This document shows, piece by piece, positions 29,640 to 39,511 of a stretch of DNA of 64,000 bases; positions within the stretch are counted from its first letter, which is position 1; each line of letters begins with the position of its first letter. The position numbers were made by a program, and so were the translations under genes. A model generated the notes under the pieces. It had not been told where the DNA came from, made no database searches, and was given only the letters and a program-made list of their open reading frames with translations. Source of the DNA: Alteromonas sp. V450 (lineage in GTDB: Bacteria; Pseudomonadota; Gammaproteobacteria; Enterobacterales; Alteromonadaceae); the NCBI RefSeq assembly GCF_001885075.1, contig NZ_MODU01000004.1, forward strand, positions 4,154,001-4,218,000. Reading direction: 5' to 3'.

Positions 29640-30149
29640 TTAATCGCGATTAGCAGAGATATCCACGACAAGGTCGTTGGCAAGGGACTCTAATGCTCTT
29701 TGCAGGGCATCGTCGTCAAAATCCTCAGAAACCGCTATTTCTGCTTTTGCCTTGAAGATCAAACTTCCCCAGTTTGGCGCGCTTTCACAGTGAGATGAAA
29801 AAGTGAGAATATTTAGGTTAAATTGGTTTAAAACCGAAGTAAGTTCCTGAACGATACCGGTTTTGTCATTACCCATAACATCAACTGTTAATTTTGTCGT
29901 ATTCGTTGTTATGTCTTTAGTGGCACTCACTGATTGTACAGACAAGTCCTTCAAAGCATCCAGCGCATTGATGAGGTGTTGTTGATGTTCTTCAGACACG
30001 TGAACCTCAACGAAGCCGGTAAACATGCCTGCCATGTGTGCGAAGCTCGAGCCCTGCCAGCTTCCTTGATGCTTGTATATGCACTTAGCAAGCGTGTCTA
30101 CCAAACCCGGCTTATCTTTACCCATAATACTTATAACCAATGACTGCAT
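29640..30149 (-). CDS. gcvR: GcvR-like double-ACT regulatory protein
   Basis: A 169-residue cytoplasmic protein made of two ACT domains: VISIMGKDKPGLVDTLAKCI from about residue 5, and LTVDVMGNDKTGIVQELTSVL from about 85. ACT domains bind amino acids. GcvR represses the glycine cleavage operon by binding GcvA when glycine is low. ATG 30149 is chosen over the far-upstream in-frame start at 30323 because GGAGCT lies just ahead of it and the first ACT domain starts immediately. It is divergent from pstC. The glycine role is by family; no gcv gene is present here. Confidence 0.85.
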   Translation of the reverse strand: MQSLVISIMGKDKPGLVDTLAKCIYKHQGSWQGSSFAHMAGMFTGFVEVHVSEEHQQHLINALDALKDLSVQSVSATKDITTNTTKLTVDVMGNDKTGIVQELTSVLNQFNLNILTFSSHCESAPNWGSLIFKAKAEIAVSEDFDDDALQRALESLANDLVVDISANRD

Positions 30150-30346
30150 GTGTAGCTCCTTTGTGGGCGACGAGAGAAATGCTTTGATCGTCTTTCTTTT
30201 GGGTAATACCATAGACGAAAAGTTCGTGGTGCTTGAGTAAAAACTTTCACTTGCTATTAGCATAACAAAACTTACACTGCTCACCAGTGCAATTTTGATC
30301 TTAATCTCATAAAAAACAAGCAATTCAGTAGATAAGAATTATAAGC

Positions 30347-32575
30347 ATGAGTTTCATAAGCAACAGCATCACTAAAAAGCGTTTGCGTACAGATAAATGG
30401 GCACGGTTAGTGATAGCTGGCTTTGGCGGTTTGGTGCTTTTGACTCTCGTTATTTTAATAACGCACCTTATAAGTCAGGCACTCCCCCTAGCGTATATCC
30501 CTTCTTTAAAACATCTCACTACGCTATCTGCGCCTCGCGGCGAGCCAATAATTAGTGCCGGGGATGTTATTAACGGACAGCCATTGCTGGTTAAAGCAGA
30601 AAATTGCCGCATTTCGCTTCAATTACTACAAAACGACAATAACAAGGGAAGCGCGCTGCAAAGCCACCATGAGTACATTCGTCCGTGCGAACATGAGTTA
30701 ATAAGCCACAGCGTTATGGGCGAAAATTATATTGTAGATGTATCGCCAAAAGGTCAGGTGCGCGTTCTGCCGGTAAGAACAGTGCCATTAAGTGGTATCA
30801 ATAAGCCAATGGGCGATGGCGCTGAACTGAACGATACATTGGGTAATGGCGCGTCAAGTTTCAGTTTGCCCACAGACCAATGGGCCAAAAGGGAAAAATG
30901 GAGTTTTGCCTTGTCGACGCAGTGGGTTGTAGTTGCCATAGAGCGTAACGAGCACGTTTTTGTACGGTGGGTAAATCGCGAGCGCCCCACGCAAGTTATC
31001 GATAAAGTTCTACATAATGTTGATAGATTAACTTTGCTGCCTGGAAGTGAAAATATGCTTTTCCAGCGCGGCAACGCACTTTTTCTTAAAAGGCTTCGCG
31101 ATACTGGGGAGACGATCACGCCCATAGTGGGTAATGTTTCGCAAGAGCCCGGCGCAATCGCTATTTTTCCATTGGAAAAGCATCGTGCGTTTTTTCTCTT
31201 TAATCAATCGGATGGACTGTTAACTCGCTGGGTATTAAGCAGAGGGACAAAGGGGCTCACTTTTGAGCAAACTTATCAGGTTGCGTTAGCAAAAAATGAA
31301 CATGTGGTTGATGTTGCTGAACATGCCAGTATGAATGTATTAGCAATTTTGGTTGGCAAGCACGTAGCAGGGCCTGAGCAAAGTCAAATGCAAAAAATGC
31401 TATTGGTCAATCGTGTATCAGGTGATGTGGTTAAAACAGAATCACTAAAAAACTCTGCAACAGAGCTTACGTGGTTCGGAGATAAGCTTTACGGTACAAG
31501 TCGCGACACCTTAAGCATCTGGCAAGGAGAGCACCTTAGCGGTATTACAACCTGGTCATCACTGTTTGAACCTCAGCATTACGAAGGTTATGAAACAAGA
31601 GAAACCGTATGGCAAACCACCAGTGCTTCTGATTATCAAGAAGCAAAGTTTAGCTTAACGCCCTTAATAATAGGCAGTGTAAAAGCCTCATTATTAGCGC
31701 TATTAATTGCAATCCCGGTAGCCATTGGTGCTGCGGTATATACGGCTTATTTTGCCAAAAATAAACTTCGTAACGTGATAAAACCCGCTATCGAACTACT
31801 TGAAGCTATTCCTAGCGTACTTATAGGGTTTATTGCGGCGATATGGTTATCGCCAAAAGCTGAGCAGTTTTTGTTTTCTTTTGCATTTTTTCTTATCGTT
31901 ATTCCCTTCATACTAATTGCCGTTTCTGTAGTGCAACGTCCCATTGCCGAAAAACTGCCAAAGCGCTTTCGACACGGGGCTGAACTCTTATTTGCAATAG
32001 GCGGCGCGTTCATTCTTGGGTATGTAAGTGTGGTGTTTGCTCCGTCTATTGTATTTTCCATTTTAGGGGTCGACGGTTTTACTTTGCTGGCATCGGAGTC
32101 AAATAGCCCAATTGGCAAAACCACGATCGTTGTGGCACTTGCTTTGGGGGTTGCTATTTCACCAAGTATCTATTCATTAGCAGAAGACGCCATTAACGGT
32201 GTGCCCAATGATTTAAAGCATGCCTCTTTTGCGTTGGGCGCTACGCGACTTCAAACGCTAATGCATGTAGTGCTTCACGTTGCTCTTCCTGGCATAGTTG
32301 CAGCCATCATGCTCGGGTTTGGTCGGGCTTTTGGTGAGACAATGATTGTTTTAATGGTGACAGGGAATACACCGATATCAAGTTGGGGGCTTATAGAGGG
32401 CTTGCGAGCGTTGACAGCTAACTTGGCTATCGAACTTCCCGAAGCTGATGCGTCCTCGGCTCATTATCAAATTCTGTTTTTTACCGCCTGTATTCTGTTT
32501 TTATTTACCTTTTTAGTGAATACCGTTGCTGAGCTTGTTAGACAAAAAATAAGGAGCAAAACCTTCAATGGGTAA
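30347..32575 (+). CDS. pstC: Phosphate ABC transporter permease PstC, extended form
   Basis: Inner-membrane channel subunit of the high-affinity phosphate importer. The protein has 742 residues, against about 320 for E. coli PstC. After a first helix (about 20-44) comes a roughly 390-residue periplasmic domain. The usual permease core then covers about 440-735, with the coupling loop ASFALGATRLQTLMHVVLHV and GRAFGETMIVLMVTG. Similar long PstC/PstA proteins occur in marine gammaproteobacteria such as vibrios. The extra domain's role is unknown. The stop overlaps pstA by eight bases. No pstS precedes it; a divergent gcvR does. Confidence 0.93.
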   Translation: MSFISNSITKKRLRTDKWARLVIAGFGGLVLLTLVILITHLISQALPLAYIPSLKHLTTLSAPRGEPIISAGDVINGQPLLVKAENCRISLQLLQNDNNKGSALQSHHEYIRPCEHELISHSVMGENYIVDVSPKGQVRVLPVRTVPLSGINKPMGDGAELNDTLGNGASSFSLPTDQWAKREKWSFALSTQWVVVAIERNEHVFVRWVNRERPTQVIDKVLHNVDRLTLLPGSENMLFQRGNALFLKRLRDTGETITPIVGNVSQEPGAIAIFPLEKHRAFFLFNQSDGLLTRWVLSRGTKGLTFEQTYQVALAKNEHVVDVAEHASMNVLAILVGKHVAGPEQSQMQKMLLVNRVSGDVVKTESLKNSATELTWFGDKLYGTSRDTLSIWQGEHLSGITTWSSLFEPQHYEGYETRETVWQTTSASDYQEAKFSLTPLIIGSVKASLLALLIAIPVAIGAAVYTAYFAKNKLRNVIKPAIELLEAIPSVLIGFIAAIWLSPKAEQFLFSFAFFLIVIPFILIAVSVVQRPIAEKLPKRFRHGAELLFAIGGAFILGYVSVVFAPSIVFSILGVDGFTLLASESNSPIGKTTIVVALALGVAISPSIYSLAEDAINGVPNDLKHASFALGATRLQTLMHVVLHVALPGIVAAIMLGFGRAFGETMIVLMVTGNTPISSWGLIEGLRALTANLAIELPEADASSAHYQILFFTACILFLFTFLVNTVAELVRQKIRSKTFNG

Positions 32576-34124
32576 TCGTTCTTTTGTTGGTCTGAATACC
32601 GTTCAGCGGCAGTCTTTGATAATCAGTCTAACCGCGTTTTTTACAAGCCTTTTGTTGATTGCGCTAGTGAGCGTGTTGTTGCTTATAGGATTTAGAGGAA
32701 CATCGTACTTCTGGCCAGAACGCATTTACAACGTTGAGTTTAAAAGCGGTGACGGTGCTGTCGAGACAGTGCTAGCGAACTATTTTGATAATGCTGAAGA
32801 CGAGATAATTTTAAAATACGCAGATAGCCAACATCCCTATGGGTCGCAGTTGCTCTTGTCTAAAGCGCATATTGTATCAAAGCAGTTAGCCATAGATAGC
32901 GCAGAAATTAAGCTTAATGATGGCCGGCGTATTCTTGCGGTTCCGCAGCACATCGTTTTACCTGATGAGAAGTTTCACGATCTGTCAGAACTTGCGGATG
33001 TTATGAGTGAAGTAACATCAATTACTGCGCAAATCGAAGCATTAAACGAGGCACAACTAGCGCCTATTCATGAAGCGCTTTCTCAATTTGATAAACGCAA
33101 CGTAGCGGTTGATGCGCCAGCACGAGAAAAACTTGTTACATCGTTCAAACGCTATCAGCAGGAAGTGTTGGCACTAGAAAACAGAAGAGCAGAATACCAG
33201 CTCCAAGTGCGCTTTGCCGATGGCATATCTTTTTCTATCCCCATATCAAGCATTCAAGACCTCGACTTTGTTAGCCGGTTAACAACGTTTGAAAAGTGGC
33301 AGGTTGCTGTCAGCGGAATAGGGGTCTTTTTAAGCGATTCCCCTAAACAGGCCAATACATCAGGCGGTGTTTTTCCTGCACTCTTTGGAACCGTTTTGAT
33401 GGTATTTTTGATGACAATAATTGTGACGCCTTTTGGTGTGCTTGCTGCAATATACCTGAGTGAATATGCCCCTAATACAGCGTTAACAACAGTTATTCGA
33501 GTTAGCGTTAGCAACATGGCAGGCGTGCCTTCAATTGTTTATGGAGTCTTTGGGTTAGGCTTTTTTGTTTATACCCTAGGTGGCAACTTAGATGAATTGT
33601 TCTTCAGCGATACGCTTCCTGCCCCTACTATGGGAAGCCCTGGCGTGTTTTGGGCAGCGCTAACAATGGCAATTTTAACGTTACCCATTGTTATTGTAGC
33701 GACCGAGGAGGGCTTGAGACGCGTTCCAGAGGGGTTAAAAGCAGGAAGTTACGCCTTAGGAGCAACTAAAATAGAAACGATTGTACGCACGGTAATTCCT
33801 ATTGCTTCTCCCGGAATTATGACAGGGGTTATTTTAGCAATAGCGAGAGCGGCTGGCGAAGTCGCTCCGCTTATGTTGGTTGGTGCAGTAAAATTTGCGC
33901 CTGCCTTGCCTATAGATGGCGAGTTCCCGTTTCTGCATTTAGATCGGCAATTCATGCATTTAGGCGTTTTGATCTACGACGGCGCTTTCCATAGTCAAAC
34001 GGATGCTAAGAGTGCAAGTATGATGTTTGCTGCGTGCTTGTTATTACTTGTCGTCGTTTTCGTACTCAATATTCTGGCTGTCTTGCTACGAACGCGTCTG
34101 CGCAAGCGCTACCTTAAAGGATAA
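32568..34124 (+). CDS. pstA: Phosphate ABC transporter permease PstA, extended form
   Basis: Partner permease to PstC. It has 518 residues versus about 296 in E. coli PstA, again with an added periplasmic region (about 45-270) that includes a predicted helical, charged segment. The core then carries [20 protein letters not shown], the coupling loop [19 protein letters not shown] and [24 protein letters not shown] lies ahead of ATG 32568, inside the pstC end, so translation is coupled. pstB follows 16 bases after the stop. Confidence 0.94.
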   Translation: MGNRSFVGLNTVQRQSLIISLTAFFTSLLLIALVSVLLLIGFRGTSYFWPERIYNVEFKSGDGAVETVLANYFDNAEDEIILKYADSQHPYGSQLLLSKAHIVSKQLAIDSAEIKLNDGRRILAVPQHIVLPDEKFHDLSELADVMSEVTSITAQIEALNEAQLAPIHEALSQFDKRNVAVDAPAREKLVTSFKRYQQEVLALENRRAEYQLQVRFADGISFSIPISSIQDLDFVSRLTTFEKWQVAVSGIGVFLSDSPKQANTSGGVFPALFGTVLMVFLMTIIVTPFGVLAAIYLSEYAPNTALTTVIRVSVSNMAGVPSIVYGVFGLGFFVYTLGGNLDELFFSDTLPAPTMGSPGVFWAALTMAILTLPIVIVATEEGLRRVPEGLKAGSYALGATKIETIVRTVIPIASPGIMTGVILAIARAAGEVAPLMLVGAVKFAPALPIDGEFPFLHLDRQFMHLGVLIYDGAFHSQTDAKSASMMFAACLLLLVVVFVLNILAVLLRTRLRKRYLKG

Positions 34125-34140
34125 TAAAGGTGTCTTACCC

Positions 34141-34947
34141 ATGTTGAAGTTGTTCGAGCACAACACGTTAAACGTCAATGATATAAGTGAAGAGCAAACT
34201 GCGGTGGACGTAAAGCAGTTGAATTTGTGGTTTGGCAACAAGCATGTGCTAAATGATATCAGCATGCGTATACCAAAAAATAAAATTACAGCACTCATCG
34301 GGCAAAGTGGGTGCGGTAAGTCGACGCTTATTAACTGCTTTAATCGACTTAATGACTTACATGACGGTTGTCGTTATACCGGTGAAATCGTTATTGATGG
34401 ACGTGACATAAATAGTCGGAAAGTCAATGTTTCTAGACTGCGCACTAAGGTTGGGATGGTGTTTCAGCGACCTAACCCGTTTCCAATGAGCATTTATGAA
34501 AACGTATGCTACGGGTTAAAACTTCAGGGCGTTAAAGTGCGTCGTCATCTTGACGACGCCGTTGAAAGTGCACTTAAACAAGCAGCACTTTGGGATGAAG
34601 TGAAAGACAGACTATTTGAGTCTGCGCATGTGTTGTCTGGTGGACAACAGCAAAGACTTGTGATTGCAAGGGCGCTAGCCCTTAAGCCTGAAATATTACT
34701 CCTTGATGAGCCGACATCTGCGTTAGACCCGCTTACCACGTTGTTCATTGAAGAGCTTATGGACTCGTTAAAAAAACAATGCACTATTATTATCGTTACG
34801 CACAACATGCAGCAGGCGGCACGCGTTAGTGATTACACTGCTTTTTTTCATCAAGGTAAGCTGGTGGAATACGCCGATAGCGATACCTTGTTCACTATGC
34901 CTGATAAAAAACAGACAGAAGACTATATTACCGGGCGTTATGGATAA
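34141..34947 (+). CDS. pstB: Phosphate ABC transporter ATPase
   Basis: Cytoplasmic ATPase driving phosphate import through PstCA. The 268-residue protein has Walker [10 protein letters not shown], signature [15 protein letters not shown] and Walker [14 protein letters not shown], with the PstB-typical [22 protein letters not shown] 34141 is preferred over the in-frame start at 34027 inside pstA, because it gives the usual PstB length and follows the pstA stop. phoU follows 37 bases on. Confidence 0.97.
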   Translation: MLKLFEHNTLNVNDISEEQTAVDVKQLNLWFGNKHVLNDISMRIPKNKITALIGQSGCGKSTLINCFNRLNDLHDGCRYTGEIVIDGRDINSRKVNVSRLRTKVGMVFQRPNPFPMSIYENVCYGLKLQGVKVRRHLDDAVESALKQAALWDEVKDRLFESAHVLSGGQQQRLVIARALALKPEILLLDEPTSALDPLTTLFIEELMDSLKKQCTIIIVTHNMQQAARVSDYTAFFHQGKLVEYADSDTLFTMPDKKQTEDYITGRYG

Positions 34948-34984
34948 ATTAACGAGCGCAGAAGAATAACCAGAGGACATTGCT

Positions 34985-35701
34985 ATGCGTCAAGTTGCAC
35001 TTAATACGCACATCTCGGGTACGTTTAATATCGAATTGGAGAATCTTAGAAATTCGGTGTTGACCATGGGAGGAGAAGTAGAGCAACAGTTAACGGATAC
35101 ACTCAAAGCGGTAAAGCATAATCATGCCGCGCTTGCCGAAAAGGTGGTGCTAAACGATCTCAAAATCAATTCAATGGAAGTGCAAATTGACGAAGAGTGT
35201 TTACGTATTATCGCTAAGCGTCATCCCACGGCGAGTGATTTGCGTTTGATCATGACCATCTCAAAAGCCATTACTGATATTGAGCGAATGGGGGACGAAA
35301 TTGAACGTATTGCCAAGCTGGTGACAAGAAATAAGCTCCCTGCCTCAGACACAATAAGAAGTAGCATGTTGCTTATTGGAGAGCGCGTAGCGGCGATGAT
35401 GCGCGGTACATTTGACGCGTTTGCTCGTCAAGATGAGACGGCAGCACTTGATGTTTATGACCAAGATAACCGAATAGACAGTGAATATAAGCGGTTGCTC
35501 TCGTATACCACATCAGAAATGGAGAAAAGCCCAGAAGGTATGCAAGACTGGCTTGATGTGCTCTGGGCATTACGTTCGCTAGAGAGAATTGGCGATAGAT
35601 GTAAAAATGTTTGTGAGTATGTTGTTTATTTAACACGAGGCACTGATGTTCGTCATACCCCACTTGAAAATATTCAGCAGAAGCTTGAAGATTTGACGTG
35701 A
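34985..35701 (+). CDS. phoU: Phosphate signalling protein PhoU
   Basis: Cytoplasmic regulator that couples Pst transporter state to the PhoR-PhoB system and restrains phosphate uptake. The 238-residue all-helical protein has two PhoU repeats, each with the metal-contacting pattern: DISITERMGDEIERIA-type (here ITDIERMGDEIERIAKLV) and LRSLERIGDRCKNVCEYVVY. AGAGGAC precedes ATG 34985. It is the last pst gene, with pit 340 bases downstream. Confidence 0.96.
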   Translation: MRQVALNTHISGTFNIELENLRNSVLTMGGEVEQQLTDTLKAVKHNHAALAEKVVLNDLKINSMEVQIDEECLRIIAKRHPTASDLRLIMTISKAITDIERMGDEIERIAKLVTRNKLPASDTIRSSMLLIGERVAAMMRGTFDAFARQDETAALDVYDQDNRIDSEYKRLLSYTTSEMEKSPEGMQDWLDVLWALRSLERIGDRCKNVCEYVVYLTRGTDVRHTPLENIQQKLEDLT

Positions 35702-36041
35702 TCTTGTCCAGTTGGTCAGGGTAATTTTCTATAGTTGACGATTATAGTGAGTGTTTACGAAATTTATTTGTCATAAAAGTGCAATATTTGGTGGTTTTAT
35801 CATCGCTTTCAAATAATTCCGCATACTTTTATCGTTTTTCGATGATTTTCTCTATGGCTTCGAAGACGATTACGTTATCATGCGCCGCAGCCAAGAACAG
35901 ATCGTGCAAAATTTAATCGAACCTTATGATAAAACACAATTTGTCTTTAACTTTATTCTCTCACCACAGTGGTGAAGAGAGCGTGCTACAACGTCGTGTA
36001 GCATCCAGCCTAAATCGCGTTTAGCTCGGGAGCGATTATCC
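35702..36041. other. phoU-pit intergenic region
   Basis: 340 bases without a credible gene. A weak Pho-box-like TTGTCAT-AAAA-GTGCAAT lies at 35768-35785 (6/7 then 4/7 matches). Two hairpins sit just before pit: CTCTCACCAC with GTGGTGAAGAG around 35958-35979, and TGCTACA with TGTAGCA at 35984-36003. They may end pst transcription or shape the pit leader. Confidence 0.5.
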
Positions 36042-37313
36042 GTGGAATTTTTTGAAAGTTATGGCCTAATTCTTATTCTTCTTGCCGCTGGCGTAGGCTT
36101 CGTCATGGCATGGGGTATTGGAGCGAATGACGTTGCCAACGCAATGGGTACGTCTGTAGGTTCTAAAGCTTTAACTATAAAACAAGCGATTGTTATCGCA
36201 ATGATATTCGAGTTTGCTGGCGCTTACCTTGCGGGTGGCGAAGTAACCTCAACTATTCGAAAAGGGATTATCGACTCATCATTCTTTGTAGACATACCAG
36301 AATACTTAGTACTTGGTATGATCTCGTCGTTACTTGCAGCCGGTATTTGGCTTGCTGTTGCGTCATGGCTTGGATGGCCTGTCTCTACAACTCACTCAAT
36401 TATTGGTGCGATAATCGGCTTCACCGCAACAGGTGTAAGCATGGATGCCGTTGCGTGGGATAAAGTCGGCGGGATTGTTGGCAGTTGGGTAGTTACACCA
36501 GCGATATCGGGCATTATTGCATATTTCATCTTTATGAGTGCGCATAAGCTAATATTTCAAACCTCGTCTCCGTTTGAAAACGCCAAACGCTACGTGCCGT
36601 TTTACATGGCGCTTGCGGGCTTTGTAATGTCACTTGTGACCATCAAAAAAGGGCTGAAGCATGTTGGTCTTGAACTAAGCGCCACAAACGGCTATTTACT
36701 TGCTATCGCTATAGCTGTGCTGTTAGCGCTGTTGGGCAAATGGTTCATAGGGCGTATGAAATTTAGTGGCTCTGAAGACGCTGATCTTCAGGCTGCGAAT
36801 GTTGAAAAGGTATTTGCATTGCTAATGGTGGTTACGGCATGCTGCATGGCGTTTGCCCATGGTTCGAACGACGTAGCGAATGCTATTGGACCGCTAGCAG
36901 CCGTTGTAAGTGTTGTCAGCAGCGGAGGCGCCATTAACTCCAGTACAACATTAGCACCGTGGATCCTTCCGCTCGGTGGCTTGGGTATTGTTGCTGGCCT
37001 AGCCTTGTTTGGACATCGAGTTATTAAAACAATTGGTCAAGGTATTACGCATTTAACGCCAAGCCGAGGTTTTGCAGCAGAACTCGCGGCGGCTTGCACC
37101 GTTGTTATTGCCTCAGGTACGGGCTTACCTATTTCAACAACGCAAACCCTAGTAGGGGCCGTGTTAGGTGTTGGATTAGCTCGTGGTGTGTCGGCACTAA
37201 ATCTAGGTATTGTTAGAAATATCGTTGTATCTTGGATTGTTACACTGCCAGCAGGTGCAATTCTTTCGATTATTTTCTTCTATATATTGAAAGCGGCATT
37301 CGGTGTAGCGTAA
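36042..37313 (+). CDS. pit: Inorganic phosphate transporter, Pit/PiT family
   Basis: Inner-membrane low-affinity phosphate symporter. The 423-residue protein has two inverted repeats, each with the family signature: WGIGANDVANAMGTSVGS near residues 25-42 and FAHGSNDVANAIGPLAAV near 273-290. The VSTTHS and ISTTQT motifs also appear, with about 10-11 helices. Translation starts at GTG 36042, with GGGAG upstream. Its position directly after pst-phoU suggests joint phosphate control. Strong intrinsic terminator follows. Confidence 0.95.
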   Translation: MEFFESYGLILILLAAGVGFVMAWGIGANDVANAMGTSVGSKALTIKQAIVIAMIFEFAGAYLAGGEVTSTIRKGIIDSSFFVDIPEYLVLGMISSLLAAGIWLAVASWLGWPVSTTHSIIGAIIGFTATGVSMDAVAWDKVGGIVGSWVVTPAISGIIAYFIFMSAHKLIFQTSSPFENAKRYVPFYMALAGFVMSLVTIKKGLKHVGLELSATNGYLLAIAIAVLLALLGKWFIGRMKFSGSEDADLQAANVEKVFALLMVVTACCMAFAHGSNDVANAIGPLAAVVSVVSSGGAINSSTTLAPWILPLGGLGIVAGLALFGHRVIKTIGQGITHLTPSRGFAAELAAACTVVIASGTGLPISTTQTLVGAVLGVGLARGVSALNLGIVRNIVVSWIVTLPAGAILSIIFFYILKAAFGVA

Positions 37314-37327
37314 TTAATTTGTAAAAG

Positions 37328-37363
37328 AAAACCGCGTTTTGCGCCAGCAAAACGCGGTTTTTT
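37328..37363 (+). terminator. Strong intrinsic terminator after pit
   Basis: AAAACCGCGTTTTGC (37328-37342) pairs perfectly with GCAAAACGCGGTTTT (37347-37361) around a four-base loop, with a T-tract. The symmetric A/T flanks could also terminate the converging stress-protein gene. Confidence 0.92.
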
Positions 37364-37377
37364 ACTTTGTACCGCAG

Positions 37378-38358
37378 TTATTTTTTTACCGATATAGGGG
37401 TTTCAAACCCTCTTGGCTTCACACCCACCACGGCGCACTGCAATTGGTGAATGGTTTCTTCTGCTGTTCCGCCCATTATAAAGCCTGGTACACCGAGTCT
37501 TGCCACAGTACCCATAACTACAATGTCAGTGTCTAGTGAAGTGGCTGTTGCCGCTATTTCCCTGCGCGGGTAGCCGTGAACAATATGCTGTTGTGGTTTA
37601 AGATAATCGATGACGTCTTCATCAAGTTCATTCGATAACTCACTAAGTAATCTGTCTAGTTCGGTTTCTCGCTCAGCGTGAATTTTTGCTAAATCTGTTT
37701 CCATTCTGTCATTGTCGACTGAGATAAAACCGTCTCTTGCTATATTTTCTGGAACCGCATCAAACACATGCACAATATGCAGTTGCGCAAACTCCAACAA
37801 CGCTATTTGACTAGCGTGTCGTAGAATGTCTCTATTGAGATCTCTGCGCACAGACACTTCGTGCTGTGGATAGTGATAATTAAGGTCAAGTGCAGCAACT
37901 ACGTTTTTATACTGACTGCGAGGCTTGTGATTAATCACCCATACAGGACAAGGACACTTTCTGAAAAGCCGCATATCTAAACTGCCAAACAGTTTATCAA
38001 GGAAGCTTTCCTCAGCACGCTTGATCACGAGGTCAATATTGTTCTCAAGCACGTAGCTCACAATATCAATAAGTGGTTGGCCTACCGTCACTTCTGTTGA
38101 AACTGAGTAAGATTGTCCCCAGCCTTGTGCTTGTTCTGCTAACCAATGTTTGGCTTGTGTTTCCATCGTTTGTTGAGAATCAACATACGAAAAAGATTCC
38201 ATTACCATACTTGCATTAGGAGGCAGTGATTCTAGTGAAAGCATGATAGTAAGCGACGCCTGATGCGATTTAGCAATGTGCAATGCTTGAGCAACGGTGT
38301 CATCCTGTCGATGCGAATCACTCAAAACACACAATATATTTCTGTAGTGTCCTTTCAT
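37378..38358 (-). CDS. uspE: Tandem universal stress protein, UspE-like
   Basis: A 326-residue cytoplasmic protein of two Usp domains (about 1-155 and 156-315). The N-terminal half starts YRNILCVLSDS. The second half has KNVVAALDLNYHYP and ends in a loop DIVVMGTVARLGVPGFIMGGTAEE resembling the nucleotide-binding G-rich motif. UspE-type tandem proteins support survival under oxidative and starvation stress. It is divergent from oxyR, sharing a 229-base promoter region with it. Assignment to UspE rather than another tandem Usp is by length and order only. Confidence 0.87.
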   Translation of the reverse strand: MKGHYRNILCVLSDSHRQDDTVAQALHIAKSHQASLTIMLSLESLPPNASMVMESFSYVDSQQTMETQAKHWLAEQAQGWGQSYSVSTEVTVGQPLIDIVSYVLENNIDLVIKRAEESFLDKLFGSLDMRLFRKCPCPVWVINHKPRSQYKNVVAALDLNYHYPQHEVSVRRDLNRDILRHASQIALLEFAQLHIVHVFDAVPENIARDGFISVDNDRMETDLAKIHAERETELDRLLSELSNELDEDVIDYLKPQQHIVHGYPRREIAATATSLDTDIVVMGTVARLGVPGFIMGGTAEETIHQLQCAVVGVKPRGFETPISVKK

Positions 38359-38524
38359 AGCGTTCTCTTAGGTAAAAATAATAGTCTACATAATGTAGTT
38401 TTCGCGCGCTGTTACTTCTTAAGCGTAATCGACCTTTAATTCGCTTTCCAGCGTTGCAGAGGTAAAAAAATCAAATCCAGCAGCCTTCATTTGAGTGTAA
38501 TGGTGGGCGCGTCATAATCTTTAT

Positions 38525-38551
38525 GATAGATTAAAGATAGCTATCTTAATC
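38525..38551. promoter_or_regulatory. Candidate OxyR (LysR-type) operator between uspE and oxyR
   Basis: GATAGATTAAAGATAG is followed by CTATCTTAATCC, nearly symmetric around the perfect 12-bp palindrome AGATAGCTATCT at 38535-38546. Repeated ATAG/CTAT elements at 7-11 base spacing recall OxyR sites. It lies about 40 bases upstream of oxyR, where autoregulation would act. Confidence 0.5.
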
Positions 38552-38587
38552 CATTTTTATTTTGATTAATTATTTTGTGAGAAGTCT

Positions 38588-39496
38588 ATGAAGTGGCCAA
38601 ACCTTAAGCATTTACATTACTTAGTTACGCTTCATCAAGAGCAGCATTTTCATCGTGCGGCTCAACGCTGCAATGTAAGTCAGTCAACTTTAAGTACGGC
38701 AATTCAAAATTTAGAAGAACACTTTGGAAGTCAGCTACTTGAGCGCGAACATAAAACTTTCGTTTTTACATCATTGGGTCTCGATATTGTTGAACGCAGT
38801 AAAGTGTTGCTCCAAGAAGCGGGTGAATTAGTTGAATATGCACAAAACGCTGGAAATTGGCAACGAGGAACGTTGAAACTTGGTGTTATCCCCACTATCG
38901 CGCCATTTCTCTTTGAAGGCATGATGGGAGCATTTTCAACATTTCTTCCCGAAATAAATTTAGAAATGCAGGAAGATACGACAGAAAAGCTTCTGCAGCA
39001 GTTAACGGATGGCAGACTCGATTTGCTTATTCTAGCGCTCCCTATGGAAACGCCTGGCTGCAAACAAATGGTGTTAGGACACGATCCCTTCCACTTGATA
39101 GCGCATAACGACATGGCGACACAGCTGCCAAACCCTGTTGATATATCAACATTACCTAAAAAAAGCATTTTTCTTTTGCAGCAAGAACATTGTATGACCG
39201 GTCATGCAGTAAGTGCATGTAACTTGCAGCACAGCGACCAGATAAGCAGTGTAGCGGCAAGCAGTTTGTACACGCTGGTTCAGCTTGCCAACAGCAAGCT
39301 TGGATACACTTTTTTACCGGAACTTGCGATAAACCAGTCAATATTAGCGCATACCGGGTTAAAAAGTTTTCCCGCAGAAGAGCAGGGATACCGTGAAATT
39401 GGATTAGTGTGGCGTGCAGGAACTACGCGCATGCAGCTTTTTCGTCGTATAGGAGAAATTATTTCGCCTTTGCTGCCTATCCCTACCTTAAAGTAG
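38588..39496 (+). CDS. oxyR: Peroxide-sensing LysR regulator OxyR
   Basis: Transcription activator switched on by a disulfide formed in peroxide. The 302-residue protein has an N-terminal helix-turn-helix (RAAQRCNVSQSTLSTAIQNLE) and a LysR substrate domain. The key pair is in place: Cys202 in EHCM and Cys211, nine residues apart, as Cys199/Cys208 in E. coli OxyR. DDFHL-like and TLVQLANSKLGYTFLPELA segments also match. It is divergent from the stress protein gene and upstream of ohrR/ohr, so the area is redox-oriented. Confidence 0.9.
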   Translation: MKWPNLKHLHYLVTLHQEQHFHRAAQRCNVSQSTLSTAIQNLEEHFGSQLLEREHKTFVFTSLGLDIVERSKVLLQEAGELVEYAQNAGNWQRGTLKLGVIPTIAPFLFEGMMGAFSTFLPEINLEMQEDTTEKLLQQLTDGRLDLLILALPMETPGCKQMVLGHDPFHLIAHNDMATQLPNPVDISTLPKKSIFLLQQEHCMTGHAVSACNLQHSDQISSVAASSLYTLVQLANSKLGYTFLPELAINQSILAHTGLKSFPAEEQGYREIGLVWRAGTTRMQLFRRIGEIISPLLPIPTLK

Positions 39497-39511
39497 GCAA
39501 TGTAACAAACT

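Noticed and set aside
30150..30323. Upstream in-frame start for gcvR
   Set aside because: The added 58 residues are hydrophobic and unlike ACT proteins. ATG 30149 has GGAGCT just upstream.
34027..34140. Upstream in-frame start for pstB
   Set aside because: It lies inside the end of pstA and would add 38 residues not seen in PstB. ATG 34141 gives the normal length.
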